Below, in pieces: positions 18,151-27,109 of a stretch of 64,000 nt of DNA; the first letter of the stretch is position 1; every line of letters starts with the position of its first letter. Location: NCBI RefSeq assembly GCF_003049525.1, contig NZ_PYWL01000003.1, forward strand, positions 310,001-374,000, read 5' to 3'. The position numbers were made by a program, and so were the translations under genes. Below the pieces are notes generated by a model. The model did not search any database. It was not told the origin of the DNA and saw only the letters and a program-made list of their open reading frames with translations. This DNA comes from Lysinibacillus fusiformis. Its GTDB lineage: Bacteria > Bacillota > Bacilli > Bacillales_A > Planococcaceae.

Positions 18151-19491
18151 TTAGGGCTGTACCTTTGTAATGAGGGACGCCGGTGCACTAATTCGTAGAG
18201 GTCGAACCTCGATATAATGTATCTGATGTCCTTGTTGTTCATAAATACTGAAGATATAGGAGCCAAGCTCAATATTTGCGGATGCTTTTATCCCATTATT
18301 CACGGATAAGAACCAACCACCTAATGTTTCCACTTCCTCGGCTTCTAATGTTATATTTAGTAAATTTTCTACATCTTCAACAAGCATTTTTGCATTTAAT
18401 ATATAATGGTTTTCTGTGATTTTTCGAATATCTGCAATTTCATCATCGTCAAATTCATCACGAATTTCACCAACAATTTCTTCTAAAATATCTTCAACGG
18501 TTACGAGACCTGATGTCCCACCATATTCATCCATTAAAATGGCCATATGAATACGTTCTTTTTGCATTCGTACAAGTAATTCTTGAACAGGGATAGTTTC
18601 AATAACACGAATAACTGGATTAATGAAATCTTCGATGACTAATGTCTCGTCTGTAAGCTTCTCAAGTAAACCGTGTGTAAACAATTCCTTTGCATTGATA
18701 AACCCTAAAATATTATCGCGGTCGCCATCATAAATAGGGTAACGCGTATATTTTTCAGCGGCAAAATGATGGATGATAGTTGTAAACGAGTCATTTCGTT
18801 CAATCCCTACAATTTCTGTTCGAGGAACCATGATTTCACGAGCAATACGTTCGTCAAACTCAAAGACGTTATTTACATATTTAAGCTCTGTTTTATTGAT
18901 TTCACCACTTTTAAAGCTTTCAGACAGTAATAGTCGCAGTTCTTCCTCCGTATGAGAAAGCTCATGCTCACTTGCAGGCTTCATACCGAAAAAACCAATC
19001 AAAACGCGTGCAGAGCCGTTCAAGAACCAAATAAATGGGTACATGATTTTGTAGAAGAACATAATCGGCTTTGCGAAAAGTAGAGTAATCGTTTCCGCTT
19101 TTTGAATAGCTGCTGTTTTTGGGGCTAGTTCGCCGACAACAACATGTAAGAATGTAGCGATAGCAAAGGCTGTACCAATGGTAAAGATCGTCATATATTT
19201 ATCTGAAATTCCGATCATTTCGAATAGTGGGTGTAGCATAAATTCAAAAGTTTTTTCACCAACCATACCGATACCAAGAGCTGTTACTGTAATCCCTAAT
19301 TGACAGGCAGATAAATATTCATCTAAATGACTGACCACTTGCTTAGCAGCAATGGCTTTTGTATTTCCCTCTGCAATAAGTTGATCAAGTCTTGAGGAAC
19401 GAACCTTTACAATCGCAAACTCTGTTGCCACGAAAAAACCTGTTAAAGCTAATAAAATGGTAAAAATCGATAAGTTTATTATGGTATCCAA
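18151..19491 (-). CDS. CNNM/CorC-family transporter (MpfA/YhdP-like, DUF21-CBS-CorC_C)
   Basis: 446 residues: a DUF21 membrane domain (about 1-195, with the FLHVVVGELAPKT motif), a pair of CBS domains (about 210-335) and a C-terminal CorC/HlyC domain (about 345-435). B. subtilis MpfA (YhdP) has this layout and works in Mg2+ efflux. The start consistent with homologues is TTG 19491 (LDTIINLS). Its only strong ribosome site, GGAGG, lies 28 bases away with a perfect hairpin between. A CTG at 19511-19513 would sit at ideal distance and add seven residues, so the start is open. It is the second gene of an operon with a MerR regulator. Confidence 0.88.
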   Translation of the reverse strand: MDTIINLSIFTILLALTGFFVATEFAIVKVRSSRLDQLIAEGNTKAIAAKQVVSHLDEYLSACQLGITVTALGIGMVGEKTFEFMLHPLFEMIGISDKYMTIFTIGTAFAIATFLHVVVGELAPKTAAIQKAETITLLFAKPIMFFYKIMYPFIWFLNGSARVLIGFFGMKPASEHELSHTEEELRLLLSESFKSGEINKTELKYVNNVFEFDERIAREIMVPRTEIVGIERNDSFTTIIHHFAAEKYTRYPIYDGDRDNILGFINAKELFTHGLLEKLTDETLVIEDFINPVIRVIETIPVQELLVRMQKERIHMAILMDEYGGTSGLVTVEDILEEIVGEIRDEFDDDEIADIRKITENHYILNAKMLVEDVENLLNITLEAEEVETLGGWFLSVNNGIKASANIELGSYIFSIYEQQGHQIHYIEVRPLRISAPASLITKVQP

Positions 19492-19497
19492 ATAGTC

Positions 19498-19524
19498 GTT
19501 CTGTAAAAACAGAACGTCACCTCC
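19498..19524 (-). promoter_or_regulatory. Shine-Dalgarno site separated from the start by a hairpin
   Basis: On the minus strand GGAGG (19524-19520) overlaps the MerR stop. Next comes GTTCTGT-TTTT-ACAGAAC (19515-19498), then five bases, then TTG 19491. Folding the 18-base hairpin cuts the spacing from 28 to 10 bases. A CTG inside the left arm is the alternative start. Confidence 0.5.
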
Positions 19525-19928
19525 TAATTATGAATAAGTAAAAGTAAGGATTGCATTAATGCAATACTTTCAGGCGAAACATTCTTTTTAATAGTTTCAA
19601 TTTTTTTATCATCTTGCTGGTTCATTTGTTCTAGTAGAGAAGCTACATCATGCTCTAAATCTTGCATTTTTAAACGAAGCATTTGTACATCAATTTCTTC
19701 ATAGGGAGTGATGTTTAATTCATGTTGGATTTCAACGAGTGAAAGCCCTTGTTGTTTGCGCTGTTCAATGAATTGAAGTCGTTCAATCATGAAGGGATCA
19801 TAGTAGCGATAATTTGTTGCAGAACGTTCTGCAACCAACAAGCCTATGTTTGTATAATAATCGATTGTTCGTTTTGTAATGCCAGTTTTTTCAGCAAGCT
19901 CGCCAATTTTTAATTTCTCTGTCCCAAT
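19524..19928 (-). CDS. MerR-family regulator with a probable ATT start codon
   Basis: Reading from ATT at 19928 gives 134 residues: the winged-helix part reads LKIGELAEKTGITKRTIDYYT, then IGLLVAERSATNYRYYD, followed by a long C-terminal coiled coil (about 70-115). The first standard start in frame is TTG 19841, which would delete the whole DNA-recognition helix-turn-helix. The TTG one base from the ATT is in a frame that stops after five codons. GGAGGTG sits 6 bases before the ATT, the right distance. So a rare ATT start, as in infC, is the best reading; a sequencing error is the other. There is no Cys-rich metal-binding loop as in CueR or MerR. A GGAGG overlapping its stop leads into the transporter gene. 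Confidence 0.75.
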   Translation of the reverse strand: MGTEKLKIGELAEKTGITKRTIDYYTNIGLLVAERSATNYRYYDPFMIERLQFIEQRKQQGLSLVEIQHELNITPYEEIDVQMLRLKMQDLEHDVASLLEQMNQQDDKKIETIKKNVSPESIALMQSLLLLIHN

Positions 19929-19940
19929 GCAAACACCTCC

Positions 19941-19991
19941 AAACCATCACGTTGTACTTTGATTATAACGTGATGGTTTTATTTTATTCAA
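19941..19991 (-). promoter_or_regulatory. Promoter and 13-base palindrome ahead of the MerR gene
   Basis: The minus strand carries TTGAAT (19991-19986), 18 bases, then TATAAT (19967-19962). A perfect inverted repeat, AAACCATCACGTT (19941-19953) with AACGTGATGGTTT (19967-19979), straddles the -10 and the expected start of transcription. MerR proteins act on palindromes in elongated spacers; here one arm lies in the spacer and one after the -10, which fits autoregulation (inference). Confidence 0.6.
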
Positions 19992-20032
19992 ATAAAAGCA
20001 CCTAATATTTCAAAATTGTAAGACTTATTATA

Positions 20033-20072
20033 AAAACCGTTTCTGCCAGTTATCATGGCAGAAACGGTTTTA
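20033..20072 (-). terminator. Terminator of the small lipoprotein gene
   Basis: AAAACCGTTTCTGCCA pairs with TGGCAGAAACGGTTTT, with a T-rich tail on the minus strand. The stem includes the lipoprotein stop codon. Confidence 0.85.
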
Positions 20073-20570
20073 ATGCGTTGACAGTAAATAGGTATCATAT
20101 AGGTGATGGAGTGCTTCTTCACCATTTTTTTGTAAGAGATTTTCATTATTAAAAATAACGGTCGTTGTAGTTTGAGAGCTATCAATTTTATCATCAATTA
20201 TTTTGCATGTAACGTCTACAATGCCTGACTCAGCAAGCTTTTCTTTCAACTCATCATCCCATGGCTGATCAGAAAATAGTGGGGGGTGCCAAGTGCCTCT
20301 CACATGTAGCTCATTTTTTTCCGGGTCATAATCCCAGCGTATGTCACGTAAAATAGTTTTAAATAGGTCATTAACCGTGAAAGATGTATCTTTATAGTTA
20401 ATGTCTATAGCGCGTATAGCATGTACATCTCGACTTACTGCACTAGCTGCGGAGTTTGCCGCTGTGTTGATGCCAGAAGCTGCATCTTTAATTTCTGATA
20501 ATCGATCTCCACAGCCGGTCAGTAGTGCGCAGATGCAAGTCATACAAGCTAATTTTGTCATCCATTTCAC
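20070..20570 (-). CDS. Hypothetical lipoprotein, 166 residues
   Basis: A signal peptide with lipobox LLTGC (Cys20) is followed by an Ala/Ser-rich linker and a mixed alpha/beta domain (about 55-165) with many acidic residues. I know no characterised relative. It is probably exported and anchored to the outer face of the membrane. GGAGGG precedes the start on the minus strand. It is convergent with nothing and has its own terminator. Confidence 0.72.
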   Translation of the reverse strand: MKWMTKLACMTCICALLTGCGDRLSEIKDAASGINTAANSAASAVSRDVHAIRAIDINYKDTSFTVNDLFKTILRDIRWDYDPEKNELHVRGTWHPPLFSDQPWDDELKEKLAESGIVDVTCKIIDDKIDSSQTTTTVIFNNENLLQKNGEEALHHLYDTYLLSTH

Positions 20571-20758
20571 AAGTAGTCCCTCCAGTCTAGCAAGTTGTTA
20601 CTACTATCTTATCGAAAAGAAAAATACGAAGAAAGGGCATGAAAGCGGAAGATTGTGACGGTTTTGCAACGATGCGACCTCCACTCGATTGTTCGTCATT
20701 TGGGAGTATAGAAGTATGAAAATTTGGTGAAAAACAAGTAGAAAGGGAGCGGTTTGTG

Positions 20759-20969
20759 ATGAAAATTAATGATGAAATTCTTGATCGTTTAGGAACTTAT
20801 TTTGTTTATCATGCCGTCTACGATAATTATGGCATTACCTTTGAAAACTTTGTGGAGCGTTGGATACGAGGAATTCTGGAAGTATAGTGAAAATAAGCAG
20901 GTCTATCGTCAAACGAACTTGTTTGAACGGCTTCTGCTCCAAGCCTTACCATCCGCTGGTGGCAAATAA
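20759..20969 (+). pseudogene. Small gene with an apparent frameshift
   Basis: ATG 20759, preceded by AAAGGGAG, reads MKINDEILDRLGTYFVYHAV and on to FENFVERW, but stops at 20885-20887 after 42 codons. The +1 frame continues directly with EEFWKYSENKQVYRQT and then LFERLLLQALPSAGGK, stopping at 20967-20969. Both halves look like coding sequence of one protein of about 70 residues, so a one-base shift near 20860-20880 probably split it. It may be a true mutation, a sequencing error or, less likely, programmed frameshifting. I do not know the family. Confidence 0.5.
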
Positions 20970-20970
20970 A

Positions 20971-21001
20971 AGAGTCGTGTTCTTTATCTGAACACGACTC
21001 T
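20971..21001 (-). terminator. Terminator for the nucleotidase gene
   Basis: AGAGTCGTGTTC and GAACACGACTCT make a perfect 12-base stem; the minus strand tail is TTTTATTT. The stem starts two bases after the frameshifted plus-strand gene ends. Confidence 0.88.
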
Positions 21002-21009
21002 CCTGTATA

Positions 21010-21582
21010 TTATTTGAAATGATTTGTGATAAATTGATTGGCTTCTTGCCAGTTATATACCCTTACAACATTGTCAGGGACAGCAAGACGGTTATAAGGC
21101 GTATCAAATAACACGACAGGTATTTTTAGCTCCTCTGCCAGCATAACCGCATTATCGTGCTTATCCTCAAAGAAAGCCTCTACATGATGCTTTTTAGCAA
21201 CTGCTAATTTATCATGGCTTCCTAAAAGTTCGATATGATCATAGGGGATAGCCTGAGTTTTAAACCAATTCATTGTAATGTCTGCTACATTTTCGCCTCG
21301 TGCCGAAATATAGTAGAGCTCATAAGAATTTTGCCAAGCAGTTAGAATGCTTTTTGCATCTTTTGCCACTTCCGACACTTCGTACATATAAGGCTCGTTT
21401 TCTTTAAACCAAGTGTTAAAGGCACTACGATCAACAGGGTGCGGAAAGGCTGATAAAAAATCATACTCACAAACATCATCAAGCGTAATATTTACGTTAT
21501 ATTGTTTATTAATATGTGGGATGAGTGTACTTGGACATGTTACAGTCCCATCAATATCAATACCAAAGCGGGGCCTTTTCAT
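21010..21582 (-). CDS. yqfW: YqfW-like nucleotidase, HAD superfamily
   Basis: 190 residues. The HAD nucleophile motif is FGIDIDGT with Asp9 and Asp11; the Ser of YISARGE gives motif II, and the acidic FFEDKHDNA gives motif IV. It matches the 5'(3')-deoxyribonucleotidase-like group annotated as YqfW in B. subtilis. The likely job is removing phosphate from nucleotides in the cytosol. It starts 12 bases after the ispG stop on the minus strand, in the same order as B. subtilis, and probably shares its transcript. Confidence 0.85.
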   Translation of the reverse strand: MKRPRFGIDIDGTVTCPSTLIPHINKQYNVNITLDDVCEYDFLSAFPHPVDRSAFNTWFKENEPYMYEVSEVAKDAKSILTAWQNSYELYYISARGENVADITMNWFKTQAIPYDHIELLGSHDKLAVAKKHHVEAFFEDKHDNAVMLAEELKIPVVLFDTPYNRLAVPDNVVRVYNWQEANQFITNHFK

Positions 21583-21594
21583 GCTAGTACCTCC

Positions 21595-22710
21595 TTAGGC
21601 ATTCGCTTTTTGTGCTTCTTCTGCTGCGCGCTTTTCTTCCATCTCTGCCGCTAATTTATCAATTTCTTTTTTCAACTCTTCAACCATTGTTTCTTCAGGG
21701 ACTTTACGAACAGTTTTCCCCTTCATGAATAACAAGCCCTCACCTCGTGCACCAGCAATACCGATATCTGCTTCACGTGCTTCACCAGGACCGTTTACCG
21801 CACAGCCTAATACTGCTACTTTTAAAGGTACCTTCAATTTAGAAATATATTCTTCTACTTCATTCGCAATGGAAATTAAATCAATCTCAATGCGTCCACA
21901 TGTTGGACAAGAGATCAGTGTTGCCATATTTGAAGCTAGACCAAAGGATTTTAATAGTTCACGTGCTACTTTTATTTCCTCAACAGGGTCTGCTGAAAGT
22001 GAAATACGTAATGTGTTACCAATTCCTTTTGATAGGATGGCTCCAAGTCCAGCCGCTGATTTTACAGTACCAGCAAACAGTGTACCTGATTCTGTAATAC
22101 CTAAATGTAGCGGATAATTAAAAGCCTTAGCTGCTTTTTCATAGGCTTCAATAGCAAGATTTACGTCAGATGCCTTCATCGATACAATAATATCGTGGAA
22201 GTCCAAGTCTTCTAAAATTTTAATATGGTGAAGAGCAGACTCAACCATACCATCAGCAGTTGGATAACCGTATTTTTCTAAAATATGACGCTCTAATGAA
22301 CCAGCATTTACACCAATACGAATTGGAATACCTTTTGCTTTAGCTGCATTCACGACAGCCTCCACTTTTTCTTTACGACCAATATTACCTGGGTTAATAC
22401 GTACTTTATCGATACCATTTTCAATGGCTTTTAATGCTAATCTATAGTCAAAATGAATATCAGCTACTAATGGAATATGGATACGTTTTTTGATTTCGGC
22501 AATTGCATCTGCAGCACGCTCATCTGGAACTGCAACACGAACTATTTGACAGCCTGCTTCTTCAAGTCGAAGAATTTCTGCCACTGTTGCATCTACATCA
22601 TGTGTTTTTGTTGTACACATACTTTGAATGAATAATTCATTACTACCACCAATTGTTAAGTTACCGACACGTACAGGACGTGTATTTGTACGGTGACAAA
22701 TTTCACTCAT
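21595..22710 (-). CDS. ispG: 4-hydroxy-3-methylbut-2-enyl diphosphate synthase (MEP pathway)
   Basis: 371 residues. The N-terminal TIM-barrel part carries [12 protein letters not shown] and [10 protein letters not shown]. The C-terminal part holds the [4Fe-4S] ligands in SCPTCGR and [10 protein letters not shown]. It converts MEcPP to HMBPP, the penultimate step of isoprenoid precursor synthesis. A GGAGAG site lies 6 bases before the ATG. A low-complexity Glu/Ala/Lys tail closes the protein. Confidence 0.97.
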   Translation of the reverse strand: MSEICHRTNTRPVRVGNLTIGGSNELFIQSMCTTKTHDVDATVAEILRLEEAGCQIVRVAVPDERAADAIAEIKKRIHIPLVADIHFDYRLALKAIENGIDKVRINPGNIGRKEKVEAVVNAAKAKGIPIRIGVNAGSLERHILEKYGYPTADGMVESALHHIKILEDLDFHDIIVSMKASDVNLAIEAYEKAAKAFNYPLHLGITESGTLFAGTVKSAAGLGAILSKGIGNTLRISLSADPVEEIKVARELLKSFGLASNMATLISCPTCGRIEIDLISIANEVEEYISKLKVPLKVAVLGCAVNGPGEAREADIGIAGARGEGLLFMKGKTVRKVPEETMVEELKKEIDKLAAEMEEKRAAEEAQKANA

Positions 22711-22806
22711 TAACTTTCTCTCCTTTTCGGGCCACTATTTTCAGCCGTCACTGTCATTTATTTTAGCAGTGTAAGAAAATAAGGACAAGGAAGAAACGCT
22801 AACTTT

Positions 22807-23148
22807 TCATTTTCCGCATTTGTTTTCGAATTCAAACGTAAGAGGAAGCTTAATATTTCCACCGGGAATCAATTCCTGTAATTGTAAGTGTGGGTTTAAG
22901 TTGTAAAATAATTGTAAGCGTTCTGGGAATGTCATAGGAACTTTTGCAGGGTGTAAGGCAAATAAACTATGAATGGTATCTCCTTCAATAGTTTGTACGG
23001 TGATATAATTTGGCTCACGTTGCTGTTCACATTGGCCATTAGTACTTTTGGTTTGTAAACCAGCAAGGGGGATCGAACCCTCAGTTAAATCTACTTTTAC
23101 GACAAAAGCGATGACGATAATGATAGCTGTTAAGATGAATGCCCGCAA
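22807..23148 (-). CDS. yqfZ: YqfZ-like small exported protein, LysM-like
   Basis: 113 residues: an N-terminal membrane or signal segment (about 1-20), then a domain reading YITVQTIEGDTIHSLFALHP through LFYNLNPHL and LIPGGNIKLP. This has the spacing of a diverged LysM (YxVxxGDTxxxI, N-P, G-xxLxIP), a peptidoglycan-binding fold. The position beside ispG is that of yqfZ in B. subtilis. The cellular role is unknown. Confidence 0.65.
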   Translation of the reverse strand: MRAFILTAIIIVIAFVVKVDLTEGSIPLAGLQTKSTNGQCEQQREPNYITVQTIEGDTIHSLFALHPAKVPMTFPERLQLFYNLNPHLQLQELIPGGNIKLPLTFEFENKCGK

Positions 23149-23200
23149 AAAAATCCCTCCTTTTCTACACTATATTTAGAAGAGGTGGGATTCATGCACA

Positions 23201-23719
23201 TTATTTTGAAATTGGTTGTTTTGGATATTTTGTAAAGGCCACAATTAATAGAACGATCGTCAATAATAAAGAAAAAACAGAGATAATCGTACTGTTAATC
23301 GGTAAATATTCTGCTAGCATCGACAATAATGTTGCCCACGTAATGGCAAACGTTGTTGTCCGCCAAATATGACGGTATTCACCACGACGTTTCATCACTT
23401 TTAAGATAAATAAACCGGCTAAGGCATAGAGAGCAATTTGTGCAAAAATCAGCATGGTTGTAAAGACAAAAAGCATTAAGAACGTAAACGGATATAAGAG
23501 CCATTTAATGCCATCTATGTATTCAGTTAAACCATTTAAACTGTTCATATCAATCGTATCAACAGACATACCCGCTGCAAATCTACCTAAAGAGAATACA
23601 GTTACAAGGGTAATGAGTAGAAAAGTATATTGAATAACTTTTCCAATAGGTAGTAAACGATAGGCTGCTAGTTTTTTTGGATGAATGAGACTATCGATAA
23701 ATAGCTGTGAGTGTTTCAT
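23201..23719 (-). CDS. DUF1189-type membrane protein (YqgB-like)
   Basis: 172 residues with about four or five membrane helices. The N-terminus FIDSLIHPKKLAAYR, with its FxxS(L/F)xxPK pattern, is typical of DUF1189. No function is established for the family. It is the counterpart of yqgB in the B. subtilis order. An AGGAG site precedes the ATG. Confidence 0.72.
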   Translation of the reverse strand: MKHSQLFIDSLIHPKKLAAYRLLPIGKVIQYTFLLITLVTVFSLGRFAAGMSVDTIDMNSLNGLTEYIDGIKWLLYPFTFLMLFVFTTMLIFAQIALYALAGLFILKVMKRRGEYRHIWRTTTFAITWATLLSMLAEYLPINSTIISVFSLLLTIVLLIVAFTKYPKQPISK

Positions 23720-23807
23720 ACTATATCTCCTCCAAACAATATATTAACATGTTCAAAGAGCATAGGGTATGAAAGAAGTATGAATGAAGGGAGACTTGAT
23801 GATAAAA

Positions 23808-23845
23808 TGTTAACATTATGTAAAGAAATTAAAGGATTTCTTTAC
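23808..23845. promoter_or_regulatory. Possible Pho-type repeats and a hairpin between DUF1189 and Na/Pi genes
   Basis: On the minus strand TTTACA (23824-23819) and TTAACA (23813-23808) are 11 bases apart, the spacing of PhoP-binding repeats, but a third repeat is poor. Overlapping it on the plus strand, GTAAAGAAAT (23820-23829) pairs perfectly with ATTTCTTTAC (23836-23845) and is followed by TTTTTG. It could be a phosphate-response site, an attenuator of the Na/Pi gene, or both. Confidence 0.35.
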
Positions 23846-23913
23846 TTTTTGTTTGTAATCAATTAAAGATTAGAAATAGAGTAGTAGAGACGTAGGAATT
23901 GGAGCGAAAACAA

Positions 23914-25545
23914 TTGACAATAGATTGGCAAAGCATACTCTTTCAGTTTTTAGGTGGGTTAGGAGTCTTTTTATTTTCCATTAAATTTATGGGTGATGGG
24001 CTTCAAAAATCAGCGGATGATCGATTACGCGAATGGTTAAATCGCTTTACAACTAACCCTATCATGGGAGTTTTAGTAGGCATATTTGTAACAATTTGCA
24101 TTCAGTCAAGCTCTGCAACGACAGTCATTACTGTTGGGTTAGTGAGTGCCGGATTTTTAACGTTACGTCAAGCAATCGGCGTAATTATGGGAGCAAATAT
24201 TGGTACAACCATTACAGCATTCATTATTGGTATTAATATTGGTATCTATTTTTATCCCTTATTAGCAATCGGGGCAGGCTGTTTATTTTTCTTAAAAAAA
24301 GCAACATATCAACATATTGGTCAAATTATATTTGGCTTTGGTGGCTTATTTTTAGGGCTAGAGCTAATGAGTGCAAGTATGCAGTCACTACATCAACTGG
24401 CAGATTTTGCATCTCTAACGCTTCATTTAAGTAATCAACCCATTTTAGGTATATTTTTAGGTACCGTTTTTACCTTGCTTGTACAAAGCTCTACGGCCAC
24501 AGTTGGTGTGCTTCAAGGCTTATATGCTGAGCATTTGATCGGATTGAACAATGCCTTACCGATTTTATTTGGTGAAAATATTGGTACGACGATTACGGCG
24601 GTATTAGCGTCACTGGGCGCTTCTATTTATGCAAAACGGGCAGCCGCTGCACATGTACTTTTTAATGTGATCGGTACAATTATTTTCATGATTTTTTTCA
24701 CCCCATTTATGCAATATGTTCAATGGGTCAGTGGTTTATTTCATTTAGAGCCTCGTATGCAAATTGCAATTGCTCACGGCTCATTTAATGTATTTAATAT
24801 GATGATTCAACTTCCCTTTATTGCAGGGTTGGCAGCATTAGTTACGAAATTGATACCAGGACATGATGGGCATATCAATGTCACAACTAAGCATTTAGAT
24901 CCTTCTTTTATTGATTCCTCCCCAGCGATAGCACTTGGCCAAGCCAAAGAGGAAGTATTACGAATGGGTGAGCATGCTTTACGAGGCTTAGAAGAAACAT
25001 TTCTATATATGAAATCAGGGGAAGCCGAACATATTCCTACAGTTTTACAATTAGAGGCCGGCCTTAATCATCTAGATAATGAAATTACCGATTATTTAGT
25101 AATGGTGTCTAAGCAGCCCTTATCTCGTGCAGACTCAGTCAGACATCATACATTATTAACAAATGTGCGAGACTTCGAACGTATTGGTGATCACTTTGAG
25201 AATATATTAGAGCTTTTACAATACAAGGATCATCATGAAGTGAGCTTAAGTAAATCGGCACGCCAAGATTTAATTGGCATGTTTAGTTTAGCTATAGAGG
25301 CTGTCCGTAAAAGCATAGAGGCTTTAGATACGGCGAGCTTAAGTTTAGCTCAAGAGGTGACAGAGCTTGAAAGCTTGATAGACGATATGGAGGATAAACT
25401 TCGTCAGAAACATATTGCACGTTTGAATACGAATGAATGTAGTGGAGCGGCAGGGATTGTCTATATGGACATTGTAAGTAATCTGGAACGTATTGGTGAC
25501 CATGCGGTTAATATTGCAGATTCAATTTTAGGTATTCGCCATTAA
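23914..25545 (+). CDS. Na+/phosphate cotransporter family protein with PhoU-like domain
   Basis: 543 residues. The membrane part (about 1-310) has two repeats with QSSSATTVITVGLV and QSSTATVGVLQGL, the paired QSSS/T motifs of Na/Pi-II cotransporters; GANIGTT and GENIGTT accompany them. The C-terminal part (about 345-540) is a helical PhoU-like domain with two RIGDH motifs. The start is taken as TTG 23914, 9 nt after GGAG; the TTG at 23899 lacks a spaced site. With pst downstream, this region has a second route for phosphate uptake or efflux. Confidence 0.88.
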   Translation: MTIDWQSILFQFLGGLGVFLFSIKFMGDGLQKSADDRLREWLNRFTTNPIMGVLVGIFVTICIQSSSATTVITVGLVSAGFLTLRQAIGVIMGANIGTTITAFIIGINIGIYFYPLLAIGAGCLFFLKKATYQHIGQIIFGFGGLFLGLELMSASMQSLHQLADFASLTLHLSNQPILGIFLGTVFTLLVQSSTATVGVLQGLYAEHLIGLNNALPILFGENIGTTITAVLASLGASIYAKRAAAAHVLFNVIGTIIFMIFFTPFMQYVQWVSGLFHLEPRMQIAIAHGSFNVFNMMIQLPFIAGLAALVTKLIPGHDGHINVTTKHLDPSFIDSSPAIALGQAKEEVLRMGEHALRGLEETFLYMKSGEAEHIPTVLQLEAGLNHLDNEITDYLVMVSKQPLSRADSVRHHTLLTNVRDFERIGDHFENILELLQYKDHHEVSLSKSARQDLIGMFSLAIEAVRKSIEALDTASLSLAQEVTELESLIDDMEDKLRQKHIARLNTNECSGAAGIVYMDIVSNLERIGDHAVNIADSILGIRH

Positions 25546-25572
25546 CAAAGTGAAACCTTTCACTTTGTTTGT
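25545..25572 (+). terminator. Weak terminator after the Na/Pi gene
   Basis: CAAAGTGA (25546-25553) pairs with TCACTTTG (25560-25567) with a short T-rich tail. Confidence 0.5.
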
Positions 25573-25611
25573 CCGTATGAAAGTCAATGTACGAAAAAGG
25601 AGAGAAACTTT

Positions 25612-26091
25612 ATGGAAGTTGTTGGCTGGATTTTAGTAATAGCCTGCTTTATTATTTCATTTGTTGGTTTAGTCTATCCGATTATACCAGGTGTCTTATT
25701 TTTAGTCGGAGGATTCCTGCTATATGGCTTATTTTTCTCCTTCGCTGAGTTAAGCTGGTGGTTCTGGGTAATTGAACTATTATTTGTAGTGCTGTTATTT
25801 GGTGCGGACACATTGGCCAATGCATTTGGCATTAAAAAGTTTGGCGGCTCCAATGCCGGAATGTGGGGAAGTACTATTGGATTATTAATCGGCCCATTTG
25901 TCATCCCTGTGGCTGGGATTTTACTTGGTCCATTTTTAGGGGCAGTTATCGCTGAATTAATTGTAGAGAAGCGAACATTTAGTGAGGCTGTGAAAAGTGG
26001 TATTGGCTCATTAGTAGGCTTTTTAACTTCTACTATTGCAAAGGCTGTCATTCAAATCGTGATGATCATTGTATTTTTTATCGCGATTTAA
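25612..26091 (+). CDS. yqgC: DUF456 membrane protein (YqgC-like)
   Basis: 159 residues, four or five membrane helices with the Gly-rich pattern of DUF456 (GLVYPIIPGVLFLVGGF near residues 19-37 and PFVIPVAGILLGPFLGA in the middle). The family has no assigned biochemical role. It sits directly upstream of sodA, as yqgC does in B. subtilis. AAAAAGGAGAG precedes the ATG. Confidence 0.82.
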   Translation: MEVVGWILVIACFIISFVGLVYPIIPGVLFLVGGFLLYGLFFSFAELSWWFWVIELLFVVLLFGADTLANAFGIKKFGGSNAGMWGSTIGLLIGPFVIPVAGILLGPFLGAVIAELIVEKRTFSEAVKSGIGSLVGFLTSTIAKAVIQIVMIIVFFIAI

Positions 26092-26265
26092 TGTTTACAT
26101 GTGAGGTTTAATGAATGGCACAACCGGGTAAGATAGTAAACGTATTGGTTTTTCAGTCAAAAGGCTGAAATCTTCTAAATGAAGTATTTTTCATTGAATG
26201 GTTTGACCAATTTTGATAATCTATTGATGTACTAAATATTTCTTATTTTAGGGAGGAACTTAACA

Positions 26266-26871
26266 ATGGCTTACGAATTACCACAATTAACTTACGCTTA
26301 CGACGCATTAGAACCACATATCGATGCAAAAACAATGGAAATTCACCATTCTAAACACCACAATACTTATGTAACAAACTTAAACGCAGCAGTAGAAGGC
26401 ACTGAATTTGCAGAAAAAGACATTAACGACTTAATCGCAAACCTTGATGCTCTTCCAGCTGATAAACAAACTGCTGTACGCAACAACGGTGGCGGACATG
26501 CTAACCATACACTATTCTGGGAAGTAATCGCTCCAGGCGGTTCTAATACTCCAGTTGGCGAAGTTGCAAAAGCAATTGATGCGAAATTCGGTTCTTTTGA
26601 TGCGTTCAAAGAAGAATTTGCAAAAGCTGCTACAACTCGCTTCGGTTCAGGTTGGGCATGGTTAATCGTGGATGGTGACTCAGTTGCTGTTACTTCTACT
26701 CCTAACCAAGACTCTCCAGTAATGGAAGGTAAAAAACCAATTCTAGGCTTAGATGTTTGGGAGCACGCATACTACTTAAACTACCAAAACCGTCGTCCAG
26801 ATTACATCGGCGGATTCTGGAACGTAGTAAACTGGGATGTAGTTGAAGCTAAATTCCAAGCTGCTAAATAA
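26266..26871 (+). CDS. sodA: Superoxide dismutase, Mn/Fe type
   Basis: 201 residues, the family's usual length. The metal ligands are His27, His81 ([11 protein letters not shown]), Asp163 and His167 ([10 protein letters not shown]). GGAGGAACTTAACA precedes the ATG. Codon use is markedly more biased than that of its neighbours, which fits high expression. The 170-base gap before it holds the promoter region, but I cannot fix a single -35/-10 pair. Confidence 0.97.
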   Translation: MAYELPQLTYAYDALEPHIDAKTMEIHHSKHHNTYVTNLNAAVEGTEFAEKDINDLIANLDALPADKQTAVRNNGGGHANHTLFWEVIAPGGSNTPVGEVAKAIDAKFGSFDAFKEEFAKAATTRFGSGWAWLIVDGDSVAVTSTPNQDSPVMEGKKPILGLDVWEHAYYLNYQNRRPDYIGGFWNVVNWDVVEAKFQAAK

Positions 26872-26886
26872 TGATTGAATAGAGAT

Positions 26887-26929
26887 GGCTATGCTAAGGT
26901 GAGAAATCACTAAGGCATAGCCTTTTTTT
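26887..26929 (+). terminator. Terminator of sodA
   Basis: GGCTATGC pairs with GCATAGCC, with an inner AAGGTGA/TCACTAA stem and seven T. Confidence 0.9.
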
Positions 26930-27109
26930 ATTAGATAAAAGTGCAAAAGAAATGGATAGAACAAAAAGGGCAACCTTTCCACTTTAGATGCCGTCAAATA
27001 AATGATGTTTTCCGTAATAATTGTCAAGTGCATGCTTTCCTGTCAAACCTACGAATGGTATACTAAGTATCGTGTATTGAAATGAAAAAATATAAGGAGG
27101 GGAATACAT

